Shown piece by piece: positions 43,309 to 52,407 of a stretch of 64,000 nucleotides of DNA. Source of the DNA: Deltaproteobacteria bacterium. GTDB taxonomy: Bacteria > Myxococcota_A > Polyangia > Polyangiales > JADJMO01. Made by a program: the position numbers and the translations under genes. The number at the start of each line of letters is the position of its first letter. Within the stretch, counting starts at the first letter, position 1. The DNA is taken from contig JACPFM010000132.1 in NCBI GenBank assembly GCA_016182965.1, positions 36,862-100,861 of the forward strand. Direction: 5' to 3'. Under the pieces are notes generated by a model that was not told the origin of the DNA, did not search any database, and was given only the letters and a program-made list of their open reading frames with translations.

Positions 43309-43366
43309 ATCGAGCGGCCCCGAGCGATCGAGCAGCGCATGGCCGCCCCAGCGCGCGGTCGCCAGG

Positions 43367-43534
43367 TCACTCGCGCGTCAAAGCCGCCATCGCCCGCCGG
43401 AGCGCCGCGTCATCGGAGGCGAGCACGGCCTGGATCGCTGCGCGCAGGTCGGCGTCGAGCATGGCCCTCGCGCTGGCAGCCAATCGTTCGCGTTCATCGT
43501 CATCGAGCGCGTCTGAGATCCGCCCTTCCGGGGA
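43367..43534 (-). other. Short open reading stretch after ctpA
   Basis: Fifty-five codons are open directly after the ctpA stop, in the same frame, with protein-like composition (SDALDDDERERLAASARAML, AVLASDDAALRRAMAAL). The only start inside is TTG 43483, giving 38 residues. It could be a small gene, the 5'-truncated remains of one, or read-through of TGA. Too weak for a gene call. Confidence 0.3.
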
Positions 43535-44899
43535 TCAGGGCGCCTTCTTCTTCATCAGCACGCCCGTCACGATCTGGTGGGCGATGCGCAGCTGCAGGTC
43601 CTTCTCGAGATCGGGCTTCTTCCCCGGGAACGGCAGCGGCGCGAGCCCGCCGTCGGCGCCGTTCGGGGCGGCGGCGTCCGCGCTCCCGGCGTCTCCGCCG
43701 AGCGTCGGCGGGCCCGCGTCGAGCGTGGCGCCGGTCTCCGCGGGCAACGCGTGCGGCAGATCCTTCTCCTTCTGCGGCGGCGCCTTCGGGTCGACCACGC
43801 GCGACGCCTCGACGATCACGTCGGGCTCGATGCCCTGCGCCTGGATCGAGCGACCGCTCGGCGTGTAGTAGCGCGCGGTGGTCAGCTTCAGACCGGCGCC
43901 GCCGGGCAGCTCGAAGATCGACTGCACGCTGCCCTTGCCGAACGTCTGCACGCCGACGACCACCGCGCGCTTGCTGTCCTGCAGCGCGCCGGCCACCAGC
44001 TCCGCGGCCGAGGCGCTCGACTCGTCGACGATCACGGTCACCGGGACGGAGACCAGCGCGCCGCCGCCCGACGCGCGCGACTCCTCGAGCGTCTTCCCGC
44101 CCTGCCCGCGCATCGAGAAGATCACGCCCTTGTCGAGGAACTCGTCGGCCACCTCGACGGCTTGGTTGACGAGCCCGCCGGGGTTTCTGCGCATGTCGAG
44201 CACCACGCCGAGGATCTTCCCGCCGAGCTTGCCCTTCACCTTGCCGATGGCGTCGATCAGCTCGTCGTGGGTCTTCTCCTGGAACTGCTTGATGCGCAGC
44301 CACGCCACGCCGCCGGGCAGCGCCTCCCACGCGACGCTGGGGACGCGGATCTCGGCGCGCACCAGCGGCACCTTGTAGATCTTCCCGTTCTCGCTCGGGC
44401 GCCGGATGGTGAGCTCGACCTTCGTGCCCGGCTCGCCGCGCATCATCCGCACCGACTTCTCGATGGAGACGCCCTTGGCGTCCTGCCCGTCGATCGCGGT
44501 GATCTCGTCGCCGGGCTTGATGCCCGCGGCCTCCGCGGGACCACCCTCGATGGGCGCGATCACCGTGAGGTACTCGCCGCGCCCGTCGACCTCGATGCCC
44601 ACGCCGCCGAACTTGCCGGTCGTCTCGCTGGTGAACTCGCCGTACTCCTTCGGCGGGAAGTACTCGGAGTGCGGATCGAGCTCCGACACCATTCCCTTGA
44701 TCGCGCCGAGCAGCAGCTTGTCGCGATCGACCGGATCGACGTAGCGGTTCTCGACCTGCACCAGGACCTTGGCGAGCTGCTCGACGGCGCCGTGCGGCGA
44801 TTCGCCGGATTTGGCGCCTTGCGCCGTCTGCGAGGCGGCGAGCCAGCCGCCCACGAACGACGCGATCAGACCGGTGCCGACGACGAGGCGCTTGCGCAT
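43535..44899 (-). CDS. ctpA: C-terminal processing serine peptidase (S41A, CtpA/Prc type)
   Basis: A 454-residue periplasmic protease from ATG 44899 (an upstream GTG 44920 is an alternative). It has an N-terminal anchor or signal (VVGTGLIASFVGGWLAA), a PDZ domain (about 95-180, with GGVGIEVDGRGEYLTVIAP) and the S41 catalytic domain. The serine-lysine dyad is S297 in DESSASAAEL and K322 in TFGKGSVQ, 25 residues apart as in other CtpA proteins. It removes C-terminal tails from envelope proteins. The C-terminal 60 residues are Ala/Asp/Pro-rich. Head of its own leftward unit. Confidence 0.95.
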   Translation of the reverse strand: MRKRLVVGTGLIASFVGGWLAASQTAQGAKSGESPHGAVEQLAKVLVQVENRYVDPVDRDKLLLGAIKGMVSELDPHSEYFPPKEYGEFTSETTGKFGGVGIEVDGRGEYLTVIAPIEGGPAEAAGIKPGDEITAIDGQDAKGVSIEKSVRMMRGEPGTKVELTIRRPSENGKIYKVPLVRAEIRVPSVAWEALPGGVAWLRIKQFQEKTHDELIDAIGKVKGKLGGKILGVVLDMRRNPGGLVNQAVEVADEFLDKGVIFSMRGQGGKTLEESRASGGGALVSVPVTVIVDESSASAAELVAGALQDSKRAVVVGVQTFGKGSVQSIFELPGGAGLKLTTARYYTPSGRSIQAQGIEPDVIVEASRVVDPKAPPQKEKDLPHALPAETGATLDAGPPTLGGDAGSADAAAPNGADGGLAPLPFPGKKPDLEKDLQLRIAHQIVTGVLMKKKAP

Positions 44900-44935
44900 G
44901 TGCGCGTCATCGTACGACACCCCGCCCCGATCGCC

Positions 44936-45508
44936 TCAGCGCGGCGTGACATCGCCCTTGCGCGTGGCGGCGACCGCGAAGCGCGCGTCGCACGGCAGCA
45001 CCGCGAACAGCGGGCTCGTGCGCTCCTCGCTCGGCACTCCGACCACATCGCGACAGTCGGAGCCCGCCGCGATCTGATAGCTGTAGCGCAGCGTCCCGGT
45101 GAACGACGCCTTCCCCTCGGTGGTCGTCGGCGCGCCGGCCAGCTGTCCCGCGAAGTCGTCGGTGCGGAGGATCGTGCACGCGCCGAGGCCCCGCGCCTTG
45201 TCCACTCCGTGCACGGTCACCGGGATGGTCTGCTTGAACGCGAGCTGCCCCTCCTCGTCGATCGAGCCCTCGATCGGCTCCGGGCCGCTGACCCAGTAGC
45301 CCTTCTTGCCGTCGCGGCGCAGCGTGATCTCGAAGCTCCACGGCCGCGGCGTCGCGTTGATGATCTCGGTGCAGGTCGAGGTCATGTCGGCGTTCGCTTG
45401 CAGCGAATACACGCCGAGCGGCTCTCCCATCTCCCGGTCCTTGTCGCCGAAGTATTCGGCGCAGCCGGTGGTCACCGAGCAAAGCACGAGCGGGAGCAGG
45501 GCGCGCAT
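44936..45508 (-). CDS. Lipoprotein of unknown function
   Basis: A 190-residue protein with signal peptide MRALLPLVLCSVTTGC, the lipobox being SVTTGC with Cys at 16. The mature part starts AEYFGDKDREMGEPLG, has a beta-rich core (FEITLRRDGKKGYWV and FTGTLRYSYQI) and five further cysteines. It is 36 bases upstream of ctpA on the same strand, so cotranscription with the protease is likely. I do not recognise the family. Divergent from the membrane protein at 45554. Confidence 0.68.
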   Translation of the reverse strand: MRALLPLVLCSVTTGCAEYFGDKDREMGEPLGVYSLQANADMTSTCTEIINATPRPWSFEITLRRDGKKGYWVSGPEPIEGSIDEEGQLAFKQTIPVTVHGVDKARGLGACTILRTDDFAGQLAGAPTTTEGKASFTGTLRYSYQIAAGSDCRDVVGVPSEERTSPLFAVLPCDARFAVAATRKGDVTPR

Positions 45509-45553
45509 GCCTCGCGGGTACAACTCCCGCGCTTTCCGGGCCAACATCCGGCC

Positions 45554-46339
45554 ATGCGAGCTTCGCCCTGGGACGTACGCCTCGCGGGTCGCACCGCGGC
45601 GCTGTCCTTGGTGGCGGCGGTGGTGGTGTTCCTGGTCGAGGCGATCACGGACGAGCGCGGCGTCGCCGCGGCGGGCACCGGCGGTCGCTCGATCGGCGTT
45701 CTCCCGCTGATGCCCGTCGCGTGCGCCGCGGCCGTGCTCCTCTCGCTCGCGCCGCTGGCTTCGTCCGGTGAGCTGCGCGCGATGGCCGCGCTCGGGTGTT
45801 CTCCGTGGCGCGCGCGCGCGCCGTCGATCGCCGTCGCCGTCGTGCTCACCGTGATCGCCGCCGTCGGGCTGACCCGCCGGCCGAGCGACGTCTCGGCGCT
45901 CTTCCCGCCGCCGGTGCCGGCGGGCGACGTGCGCGTCGAGGAGCACCCGACCGATGGCGTGGTCTTCGTCTCGGCGCGCCGGAAGATCCGCGTGCGCCCC
46001 ACGAACGAGGGCGAGCTCCTCGAGCGCACCGGTCCGCCGCCGATCCCCGACGAAGGAGCGATGCCCGATCGCAAGCAGGTGCTCGGCGCGTCCCTGGCCA
46101 TCGCGCTCGCCGGCGTCGCGCTCTCGCTGTGGGCCGCGGCGCCGTGGCGACGCGGCGTGATCCGTACGCTGCTCACGCTGACGGCGTGGGGCGTCTCCGA
46201 GGTCCTCGCGTTCCAGGCCGCGGGCGCGCGCACGGTGCCCGCGTGGACCACCGCGCTCCCGTCGTGCGCGCTGCTGATCGTCGTGCTCGTGCAGGATCGG
46301 ATGGCACGCCGGCTCCGCAGCGACGAGGCCTGGATCTGA
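45554..46339 (+). CDS. Polytopic membrane protein of unknown function
   Basis: A 261-residue protein. Spans are predicted at about 14-32, 45-65, 85-108 and, after a large soluble domain (110-175), 178-200, 208-222 and 230-248. The segment SGELRAMAALGCSPWRARAPS resembles the GExxAxxAxG loop of the LptF/LptG permeases, but the protein is too short and divergent for that call. It may belong to the envelope genes to its left. It ends 28 bases before the operon head at 46368. Confidence 0.65.
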   Translation: MRASPWDVRLAGRTAALSLVAAVVVFLVEAITDERGVAAAGTGGRSIGVLPLMPVACAAAVLLSLAPLASSGELRAMAALGCSPWRARAPSIAVAVVLTVIAAVGLTRRPSDVSALFPPPVPAGDVRVEEHPTDGVVFVSARRKIRVRPTNEGELLERTGPPPIPDEGAMPDRKQVLGASLAIALAGVALSLWAAAPWRRGVIRTLLTLTAWGVSEVLAFQAAGARTVPAWTTALPSCALLIVVLVQDRMARRLRSDEAWI

Positions 46340-46367
46340 TCGGAGGCCTGACGTGTAGGATGCGTCC

Positions 46368-46727
46368 GTGGACGAGCGCGAAGGCAGTCAGAGGCTCCGG
46401 ATCATCTTCGAAAGCGCCGGCTGCACGATCGCCGACGACGCGCCGCTCTCGCTCGGCGCGCGCCCCGGGGCCGGGGGGGCGGAGCGGATCGTGACGCTCG
46501 ACGGCTGGGACGAGGCCCGCCGCATCGGCTACGAGTTCATCACCACCGACGCAGGCGACCGCGCGGAGTTCACGCCGGAGGTGGTGGCCGAGCTCGAGGC
46601 GAAGATGCACGCGGGCGAGCTGTGGGTGTTCCTCGTCGACGAGGCCGACATCCCCGATCCCGCCGTCCTCGAGCGCGCCGCCCAGCGCTTCCTCGACGCG
46701 CTCCGCGCCCGCGGGGTGCTGCCGTGA
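46368..46727 (+). CDS. Small unknown protein, first gene of radical-SAM operon
   Basis: A 119-residue soluble protein starting at GTG 46368 (MDEREGSQRLRIIFESAG). It has an alpha/beta pattern ending with a DPAVLERAAQRFLDAL helix. No family is recognised. It overlaps the next gene by 4 nt (GTGA at 46724-46727), so it is the first gene of the translationally coupled operon that contains three radical SAM enzymes. It could be a precursor, a carrier or a regulator; the length and lack of Cys/Ser clusters do not point to a classical RiPP precursor. Confidence 0.68.
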   Translation: MDEREGSQRLRIIFESAGCTIADDAPLSLGARPGAGGAERIVTLDGWDEARRIGYEFITTDAGDRAEFTPEVVAELEAKMHAGELWVFLVDEADIPDPAVLERAAQRFLDALRARGVLP

Positions 46728-48037
46728 GCGGCACGTACACCGGCGCGGAGGTCGCCAACCTGCTTCGCTGGCAGCGCGACGAGGTCGACGCGACCCTCGA
46801 GCGCGCCAACCAGGCGGTGCGCCACCACGAGCGCATGAAGGCCGAGCTCTCGGCGCAGCTCCAGCAGGCCCAGGCCGATCTCGGCGCCGCGCTGCTCCCG
46901 CAGCTCGATCCGGCGTGGCTCTCCCGCGCCATCCAGCTCACCGGGTACACGCCGTTCCAGCACCAGGATCCGATCGGGCAGCGCGAGAAGGAGCGCGCGC
47001 AGATCCACGGGGAGCTCGCGCAGATCGACGCCGATCCGGCGATGCGCGAGGCGGAGCTGTTGCGCCACCCGCGCACCGGCACGCTGGTCGTCAAGCGCGC
47101 CGAGCTGATGGGACATCGCGCGCCGTGGGCCGAGGTGCTCGACCGCGCGGCGCACCCGCGCCTGCCGCACCTGATCGACGTCGGGTACGGCACCGAGCGG
47201 TACGACGTGCCGTTCTGGCGATTGAGCTACTACCAGGACTGGCAGGCCGGCGACGAGATCCTCGAGAAGTTCCCCGGCAAGCAGGCGTTCGGCGAGGTGC
47301 GCGACGAGATCCTCCGCGCGCGAGAGACGGTCACCACGTTCGATCAGGCGATCGGCGACGTCGACCGGCAGCTCGCGTACGGCGCGCAGCTCGAACAGCG
47401 CCGGGCACAGCTCGCCCACGAGCTGAGCCGGCACGACGCCCGATACCTCCACGGCGCGCGCGAGCGCCTCGTGCAGCACCTCCTCACCGTCGACGCGAAG
47501 GCGATCAAGCCCTGGGTCTCCGCCGATCCGAACGTCGAGCTGCTCTACCTGCGGGCGAGCGGCCTCGCGGCGAAGATGCGCTACCTCGACGCGATGATCC
47601 AGGAGCACGCGCAGAAGGCGAGCGCGCAGCTCTACGAGCAGCGGCAAGGCCTCGAGCGCCAGATCGCCAAGTACAGCCGGCCGAAGAAGCTGTACGCGAC
47701 GTACCCGCGCGACCTGATCGACCAACGCACGCGCAGCCGCAAGGAGCGCTGGGACAAGCACTTCCGGCGCCTGGAGTCGAGCTACACCACGGTGTACGTG
47801 TACGACGACTGGTCGCGCGCCCGCAGCTACCACGACCTCTCGTGGTGGCACGTGATGACCGATGGCCGCGCCTCCGGCTCGTACATCCCCGAGGTCGCCG
47901 CGTTCGAGCGCGAGCACCCCGACTGGCGCCCCGCGCGCGACGACTTCGACGACTTCGACGACAGTGCGGCGGCCGCCGCCGCCGCCGTCGAGGTCGAGGC
48001 CGTGGGCTCGACCGGCCACGGAGTCGACCTGTCATGA
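46724..48037 (+). CDS. Coiled-coil protein of the radical-SAM operon
   Basis: A 437-residue protein starting GTG 46724. The N-terminal third is a long Gln/Glu/Arg/Ala-rich coiled coil (TLERANQAVRHHERMKAELS, then AELAQIDAD). The middle has an Ala/Arg-rich helical part and a segment with many aromatic residues (GTERYDVPFWRLSYYQDW), and the C-terminus is aromatic (YTTVYVYDDWSRARSYHD) followed by an acidic tail. No known domain. It overlaps both neighbours by 4 nt. Possible scaffold for the enzymes that follow, inferred from position. Confidence 0.7.
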   Translation: MSGTYTGAEVANLLRWQRDEVDATLERANQAVRHHERMKAELSAQLQQAQADLGAALLPQLDPAWLSRAIQLTGYTPFQHQDPIGQREKERAQIHGELAQIDADPAMREAELLRHPRTGTLVVKRAELMGHRAPWAEVLDRAAHPRLPHLIDVGYGTERYDVPFWRLSYYQDWQAGDEILEKFPGKQAFGEVRDEILRARETVTTFDQAIGDVDRQLAYGAQLEQRRAQLAHELSRHDARYLHGARERLVQHLLTVDAKAIKPWVSADPNVELLYLRASGLAAKMRYLDAMIQEHAQKASAQLYEQRQGLERQIAKYSRPKKLYATYPRDLIDQRTRSRKERWDKHFRRLESSYTTVYVYDDWSRARSYHDLSWWHVMTDGRASGSYIPEVAAFEREHPDWRPARDDFDDFDDSAAAAAAAVEVEAVGSTGHGVDLS

Positions 48038-49644
48038 GCCGCACCGTGCGTGTCGTCTGCTACGCGGTGAACGGCTCGGGCGTCGGCCACCTCACCCGCC
48101 TGCACGCCATCGCGCGGTGGATGCGCCGCTACGCGACCGCGCTCGGAGTGAAGGCCGAGATCTACTTCCTCACGTCGTGCGAGGCCGACGGGATCCTCTT
48201 CGGAGACGGCTTCCCGTCGTTCAAGCTGCCCTCCAAGACGGTCATCGGCGACGCCGGCTACGACAAGCTCGCCTACCTCGCGCTCGCCAAGCAGTGGGTG
48301 TGGCACTCGCTCGCGCTGCTGCGCCCCGATCTCCTGGTCGTCGACACCTTCCCGCGGGGCGCGTTCGGCGAGCTGCTCGGCGCGCTCGATCTGGTGCGGC
48401 GCAAGGCGTTCGTCTACCGGCCGACCAAGGCGGCGTTCGCGGCGCGCGCCGACTTCCAGGCGATGCTCCCGCTCTACGACGCGATCGTCGTCCCCGACAC
48501 GCGCGAGCAGGCCGTCGTGCAGGTGCCCGACTCGGCCAGGGGCCGGCTGCGCTTCGTCGGCCCGATCGTCTCCCGCGACGCGGTCGAGCTCTCGTCGCGC
48601 GAAGAGGCGCGCCGCGCGCTCGGCGTCGACGAGGGGCGCCTCGCGGTGCTCGTCTCGGCCGGCGGCGGCGGCGATCCCGGCGTCGACGATCACCTCGCGC
48701 GGGCGCACGCCGCGCTCGCCGACGATCCGTCGCTGCACCTCGTGCTCGGCGCAGGGCCCCTGCACCGCGGCGCGCCGATCCGCGGGCCGCGCACGACCTG
48801 GATCGAGGGGCCGGGCCTCGGCCGCCACATGCGCGCGTTCGATCTGGCGGTCTGCGCGGCCGGCTACAACACGTTCCACGAGCTGATGCTCGCCGGCGTC
48901 CCCGCGCTGTTCGTGCCGCAGGAGAAGATCGCCGACGAGCAGGACCGTCGCGCGGCCCGCGCGGTCGACGCCGGCGCTGGCGCGTTCGTCGATCTGCGCG
49001 ACGCCTCGGCGATCCGCGCCGCGGTCGACGCCCTGCGCGATCCGGTCGCGCGCGCCGACGCCTCCGCGGCCGCGCGCGCGCTGGTCCCGGCGTCGCACGC
49101 GCGCGACGCCGCGGCCGAGCTGCTCCGGCTGATCCTCCCGCCGCACGAGGTCGAGGCGGCCGAGGATCTGGTCACCGACGACGTCCTCGCGCGCGTGGGC
49201 AGCGACGGCCTCGAGCGCTTCCTCGGCGTGCTCCGCGCGCTCGGCGAAGGCACGGCGCGCGACGTCCCCCTCGCGCTGTCGGTGCAGGAGGCGCTCGCGC
49301 CGGTGCCGGAGGCGCAGGCGACCCGCCTGATCGAGATCGTCACCCGCAAGCTCGCCCACGCCGCGCCCGACGAGCGCGCGCGGGCGCTCGCCGCGCTCGT
49401 TCCGGCGTTCGCGCCGTTCTCCGACTGGCAGGGCGCGACGATCCTCCTCGGCCTGCTGCAGACCGAGCGGCAGCTCCCGGCGCCGGTGCTCGTCCAGCGC
49501 CTGACCGAGTTGCTCGCCTCGTTGCGCGCGCGCGGCGAGGACCTCTACCGGGGCATCGCCGATCTGTCCCGCGCCAACGCCTCGGCGGAGCCCGGCACCA
49601 ACGATCCGTTGCTCCGCGCCGCGCTCGCCGAGGAGCGCAAGTGA
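48034..49644 (+). CDS. GT-B fold glycosyltransferase (MurG/GT28-like)
   Basis: A 536-residue protein. The N-terminal domain has the glycine-rich loop NGSGVGHLTRLH with the same role as the MurG acceptor loop, and the C-terminal domain has the nucleotide-sugar site AAGYNTFHELMLAGVPALFVP followed by DEQDRRAARAVDAGAG. The last 170 residues (after about 365) are an unusual Ala/Arg-rich helical extension. It likely transfers a sugar from a UDP- or GDP-sugar to a lipid, protein or small molecule. Its presence beside three radical SAM genes is what makes the operon unusual. Donor and acceptor unknown. Confidence 0.82.
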   Translation: MSRTVRVVCYAVNGSGVGHLTRLHAIARWMRRYATALGVKAEIYFLTSCEADGILFGDGFPSFKLPSKTVIGDAGYDKLAYLALAKQWVWHSLALLRPDLLVVDTFPRGAFGELLGALDLVRRKAFVYRPTKAAFAARADFQAMLPLYDAIVVPDTREQAVVQVPDSARGRLRFVGPIVSRDAVELSSREEARRALGVDEGRLAVLVSAGGGGDPGVDDHLARAHAALADDPSLHLVLGAGPLHRGAPIRGPRTTWIEGPGLGRHMRAFDLAVCAAGYNTFHELMLAGVPALFVPQEKIADEQDRRAARAVDAGAGAFVDLRDASAIRAAVDALRDPVARADASAAARALVPASHARDAAAELLRLILPPHEVEAAEDLVTDDVLARVGSDGLERFLGVLRALGEGTARDVPLALSVQEALAPVPEAQATRLIEIVTRKLAHAAPDERARALAALVPAFAPFSDWQGATILLGLLQTERQLPAPVLVQRLTELLASLRARGEDLYRGIADLSRANASAEPGTNDPLLRAALAEERK

Positions 49645-50684
49645 TCGATCCGCACCTCGAGGGCATCGCGCGGGGGACCCCGTTCGCCGGCCCGAAGACG
49701 CTGCACGTCGACGTCACCAACGGCTGCAACACCAACTGCGTCACCTGCTGGGATCACTCCCCGCACCTCTCGTCGCCGCGCCCTTCGGCGTGGAAGCGCC
49801 AGCGCGTCGCCGTCGCGGAGATCGAGGCGCTCGTCGACGACGTCATGCGCCTCGGCGGCCTCGAGGCGGTGATCGTCTCCGGGATGGGCGAGCCCTTCAC
49901 CCACCCCGAGATCTACGAGCTGCTCGCCGCGCTCAAGGCGCGCGACCTGCACGTCACCGTGATCACCAACCTGGTCCCCGCCGATCCCGAGCGCGTCGTC
50001 GCCCTCGGCGTCGATCAGCTCCTCATCGGCGTGCACGCGGCCAGCGAGCCGACCTACCGCGCGTTCCACCCGAGCTTCGAGCGCGACGAGTGGTGGCGGC
50101 TGCTCGCGGCGCTCGCGCGCTTCCGGCGCGCCGGCCGGCCCTTCAAGCACGTGCAGGTCATCGCCGGCTGCAACGCGCACGAGCTGCTCTCGATGATCGA
50201 CTTCGCCGCCGAGTGGGGCGCGGCGCAGGTGAACTTCAAATTGGCGAGCCTCGGCCACGGCACCGAGGCCGCGCGCATCACCGAGGCGCAGCGCGCGCGC
50301 CTCCGCGATGACGTCCCGGCCGCGGTGGAGCGCGCCCGCGCGCACGGCGTCCCCACCAACCTCGACGTCTTCGCGCGGCAGCTCGACGCCGGCGGCGGCG
50401 ACACGGCGCCGATCGAGGACATCGGCTGCTACATGGGCTTCGTCTACGCCCGCGTGCTGGTCGACGGCACCGTGCTCTTCTGCTGCAACACCGAGGTGCG
50501 GGTCGGCTCGCTCGCCGAGGCGCCGTTCTCCGAGCTGTGGCGCGGCGACGCCTGGAACGCGCTGCGCGATCGCATGCGCGCGCGCGACTACCTCCCGAGC
50601 TGCCGGCAGTGCGGGAAGGTCGTGCAGAACGTGAAATGGGCGCGCGCGCTCGAGAAGCGCCGCCTGCCGGTGGTGGCGCGATGA
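49641..50684 (+). CDS. Radical SAM/SPASM enzyme 1 of three
   Basis: A 347-residue radical SAM protein starting GTG 49641. The cluster motif is GCNTNCVTC (C29, C33, C36), followed by VSGMGEP as the GGE equivalent and ITNL and IGVHAAS as SAM strands. The C-terminal part carries SPASM-type cysteines (GCYMGFVYAR, VLFCCNTE, and CRQC), so an extra Fe-S cluster is expected. It overlaps both neighbours by 4 nt. In family terms it is similar to peptide-modifying or metallocofactor-type enzymes. Substrate unknown. Confidence 0.9.
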   Translation: MIDPHLEGIARGTPFAGPKTLHVDVTNGCNTNCVTCWDHSPHLSSPRPSAWKRQRVAVAEIEALVDDVMRLGGLEAVIVSGMGEPFTHPEIYELLAALKARDLHVTVITNLVPADPERVVALGVDQLLIGVHAASEPTYRAFHPSFERDEWWRLLAALARFRRAGRPFKHVQVIAGCNAHELLSMIDFAAEWGAAQVNFKLASLGHGTEAARITEAQRARLRDDVPAAVERARAHGVPTNLDVFARQLDAGGGDTAPIEDIGCYMGFVYARVLVDGTVLFCCNTEVRVGSLAEAPFSELWRGDAWNALRDRMRARDYLPSCRQCGKVVQNVKWARALEKRRLPVVAR

Positions 50685-51535
50685 GGCGCGCCACCGTCGA
50701 GTGGCAGGTCTGCGGCCTCTGCAACTACGACTGCAGCTACTGCGTCCAGTCGCCGAAGAACCGCGTCGGTCACCCCTCCGAGAGCGAGGTCTCGCGCTTC
50801 CTCGACTTCTTCGAGCGCCTCCCCGGCGCGTGGGAGGTGAAGATGACCGGCGGCGAGCCGTTCGCCTTCGGAGGCTTCCTCGAGCGCATCGTGCCGGGGC
50901 TCGTCGCGCGCACGCCGCACACGGTGTCGGTGCTCACGAACCTCTCGGCGCCGCGCGCGCAGCTCGAACGGTTCGCCGCGCTCACCCGCGGTCGGCTCGG
51001 GATCGTGAGCGCGAGCCTCCACCTCGAGCACGTCGAGCTCGACGCGTTCGTCGCCAAGGCGCGCGCCCTCCGCGCCGCGATCGATCCGGCCGCGTCGATG
51101 GTGATCAACGCGGTCCTCGTCCCCGGACGGCTCGATCGCGTCGAGGCGGCGCGCGCCGCGGTGGAGGCGGCGGGCCTGCGGTTCTTCCCGCAGGTGATGA
51201 AGCTCGGCGGCGGCGTGGTCGACTACGACGACGCGGATCGCCCCGCGGTCGACCGCCTGATCGGCATCTCCCCGAGCCCGCGGCGCGCGAACGTGGCGCC
51301 GGGCTATCGCGGGCGCCTCTGTTGGACCGGCGTCGACTACTTCGTGCTGACCCAGCGCGGCGACGCGTGGCGCTGCCGCACGGCGCGCCGCTTCGACGAG
51401 GGCTTCCTCGGCAACGTGCTCGACGGGACGTTCGCGCTCGGCGACGCGCCCGAGCCCTGCACCTACGACATCTGCCCGTGCACCGTGCCCGCCAACCGCG
51501 GGATGATCGAGGGCGTCGGCGAGGCGACCGCATGA
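50681..51535 (+). CDS. Radical SAM enzyme 2 of three, compact
   Basis: A 284-residue radical SAM protein. Cluster motif CNYDCSYC (C14, C18, C21), GGE motif TGGEPFAFG, and SAM strand VLTNLSAPRAQ. The C-terminal region has a fixed pattern of cysteines and aromatics: LCWTGVDYFVL, WRCRTARRF, and PCTYDICPCTVPANRGM. The same pattern recurs in the next gene, so these two are tandem paralogs. They lack a full SPASM domain; the CxxxxxCxC-like cluster may bind a second Fe-S centre. It overlaps both neighbours by 4 nt. Confidence 0.88.
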   Translation: MRRATVEWQVCGLCNYDCSYCVQSPKNRVGHPSESEVSRFLDFFERLPGAWEVKMTGGEPFAFGGFLERIVPGLVARTPHTVSVLTNLSAPRAQLERFAALTRGRLGIVSASLHLEHVELDAFVAKARALRAAIDPAASMVINAVLVPGRLDRVEAARAAVEAAGLRFFPQVMKLGGGVVDYDDADRPAVDRLIGISPSPRRANVAPGYRGRLCWTGVDYFVLTQRGDAWRCRTARRFDEGFLGNVLDGTFALGDAPEPCTYDICPCTVPANRGMIEGVGEATA

Positions 51536-52401
51536 ACGCGGCGATCGCGACGCAGCGGCCCGAAGAGGGCGTGGTCAGCTGGAACGTGAACACGGCGTGC
51601 AACTACCGGTGCTCGTACTGCACGCAACGGTTCAAGGACGATCGCGGGCGCTGGGCGCGCGACACGCCGCGTTTCCTCGCGGCCTTCGCGCGGCTGCCCG
51701 GCCGGTGGGAGATCAAGCTGTCGGGCGGCGAGCCCTTCGTCCACCCGACGCTGGTCGAGCTCACCGCCGGTCTCGCCGGGCTCGGCCATCGCGTCTCCAT
51801 CGTCACGAACCTCAGCGCGTCGCGCGACAGGCTCCTTTCGTTCGCCGACGCAGCGGCCGGCCGCGTGGCCGTGTTCTCGTGCAGCCTGCACCTCGAGTAC
51901 GTCGACGATCCGGCCGCGTTCGCCGAGAAGGCCGCCTGGCTGCAGGGCGAGCTCTCCGGGCGCGCCGATCGCTCGCTGCCCGCGCCGCACGTGAACGTCA
52001 CCACCGTGGGAACCCGCGCGACGCTGCCGCGTCTCGACGCGCTCGCCGGCACCTTCCGCGAGGCCGGCGTGACCTTCAAGGTGCAGCCGGAGAAGCAGGA
52101 TCGCGACGTCATCGCCTACCAAATCGACGAGCGCGCGCTGCTGCTCCGGCACGGCGGTCACAACCACACCGGCGAGATCGAGCACCGCTACGAGGGGCGC
52201 CCGTGCTGGTCGGGCGCGCGCTACTTCATCCTCGACGACCTCGGCGAGGCGTTCCGCTGCTATCCGGCGCGGCGCTTCCGCGTGGAGCGGATGGGCAGCT
52301 TCCTCGACCCGGCCTTCCGTCTCGACGACGCGCCGCGGCCGTGCCGCTATGCCACCTGCAACTGCACCGTCCCGATCGAGCGGGGCATGATGCCGAGGTG
52401 A
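51532..52401 (+). CDS. Radical SAM enzyme 3 of three, compact paralog of enzyme 2
   Basis: A 289-residue radical SAM protein starting ATG 51532. Cluster motif CNYRCSYC (C23, C27, C30), GGE motif SGGEPFVHP, SAM strand IVTNLSASRDR, and SLHLEYVDD aligning with SLHLEHVEL of enzyme 2. The C-terminus repeats the paralog pattern: PCWSGARYFIL, RCYPARRF and PCRYATCNCTVPIERGMM. It overlaps enzyme 2 by 4 nt and is followed after 6 bases by the lipoprotein-like gene. Tandem radical SAM paralogs often act in sequence on the same substrate; this is inference. Confidence 0.88.
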   Translation: MNAAIATQRPEEGVVSWNVNTACNYRCSYCTQRFKDDRGRWARDTPRFLAAFARLPGRWEIKLSGGEPFVHPTLVELTAGLAGLGHRVSIVTNLSASRDRLLSFADAAAGRVAVFSCSLHLEYVDDPAAFAEKAAWLQGELSGRADRSLPAPHVNVTTVGTRATLPRLDALAGTFREAGVTFKVQPEKQDRDVIAYQIDERALLLRHGGHNHTGEIEHRYEGRPCWSGARYFILDDLGEAFRCYPARRFRVERMGSFLDPAFRLDDAPRPCRYATCNCTVPIERGMMPR

Positions 52402-52407
52402 TCCGCC

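Noticed and set aside
45554..46339. LptF/LptG permease
   Set aside because: One loop resembles it, but length, span number and lack of the partner gene do not fit.
46368..46727. RiPP precursor peptide for the radical SAM trio
   Set aside because: It is 119 residues, globular-looking and without a repeated core or Cys/Ser/Thr cluster.
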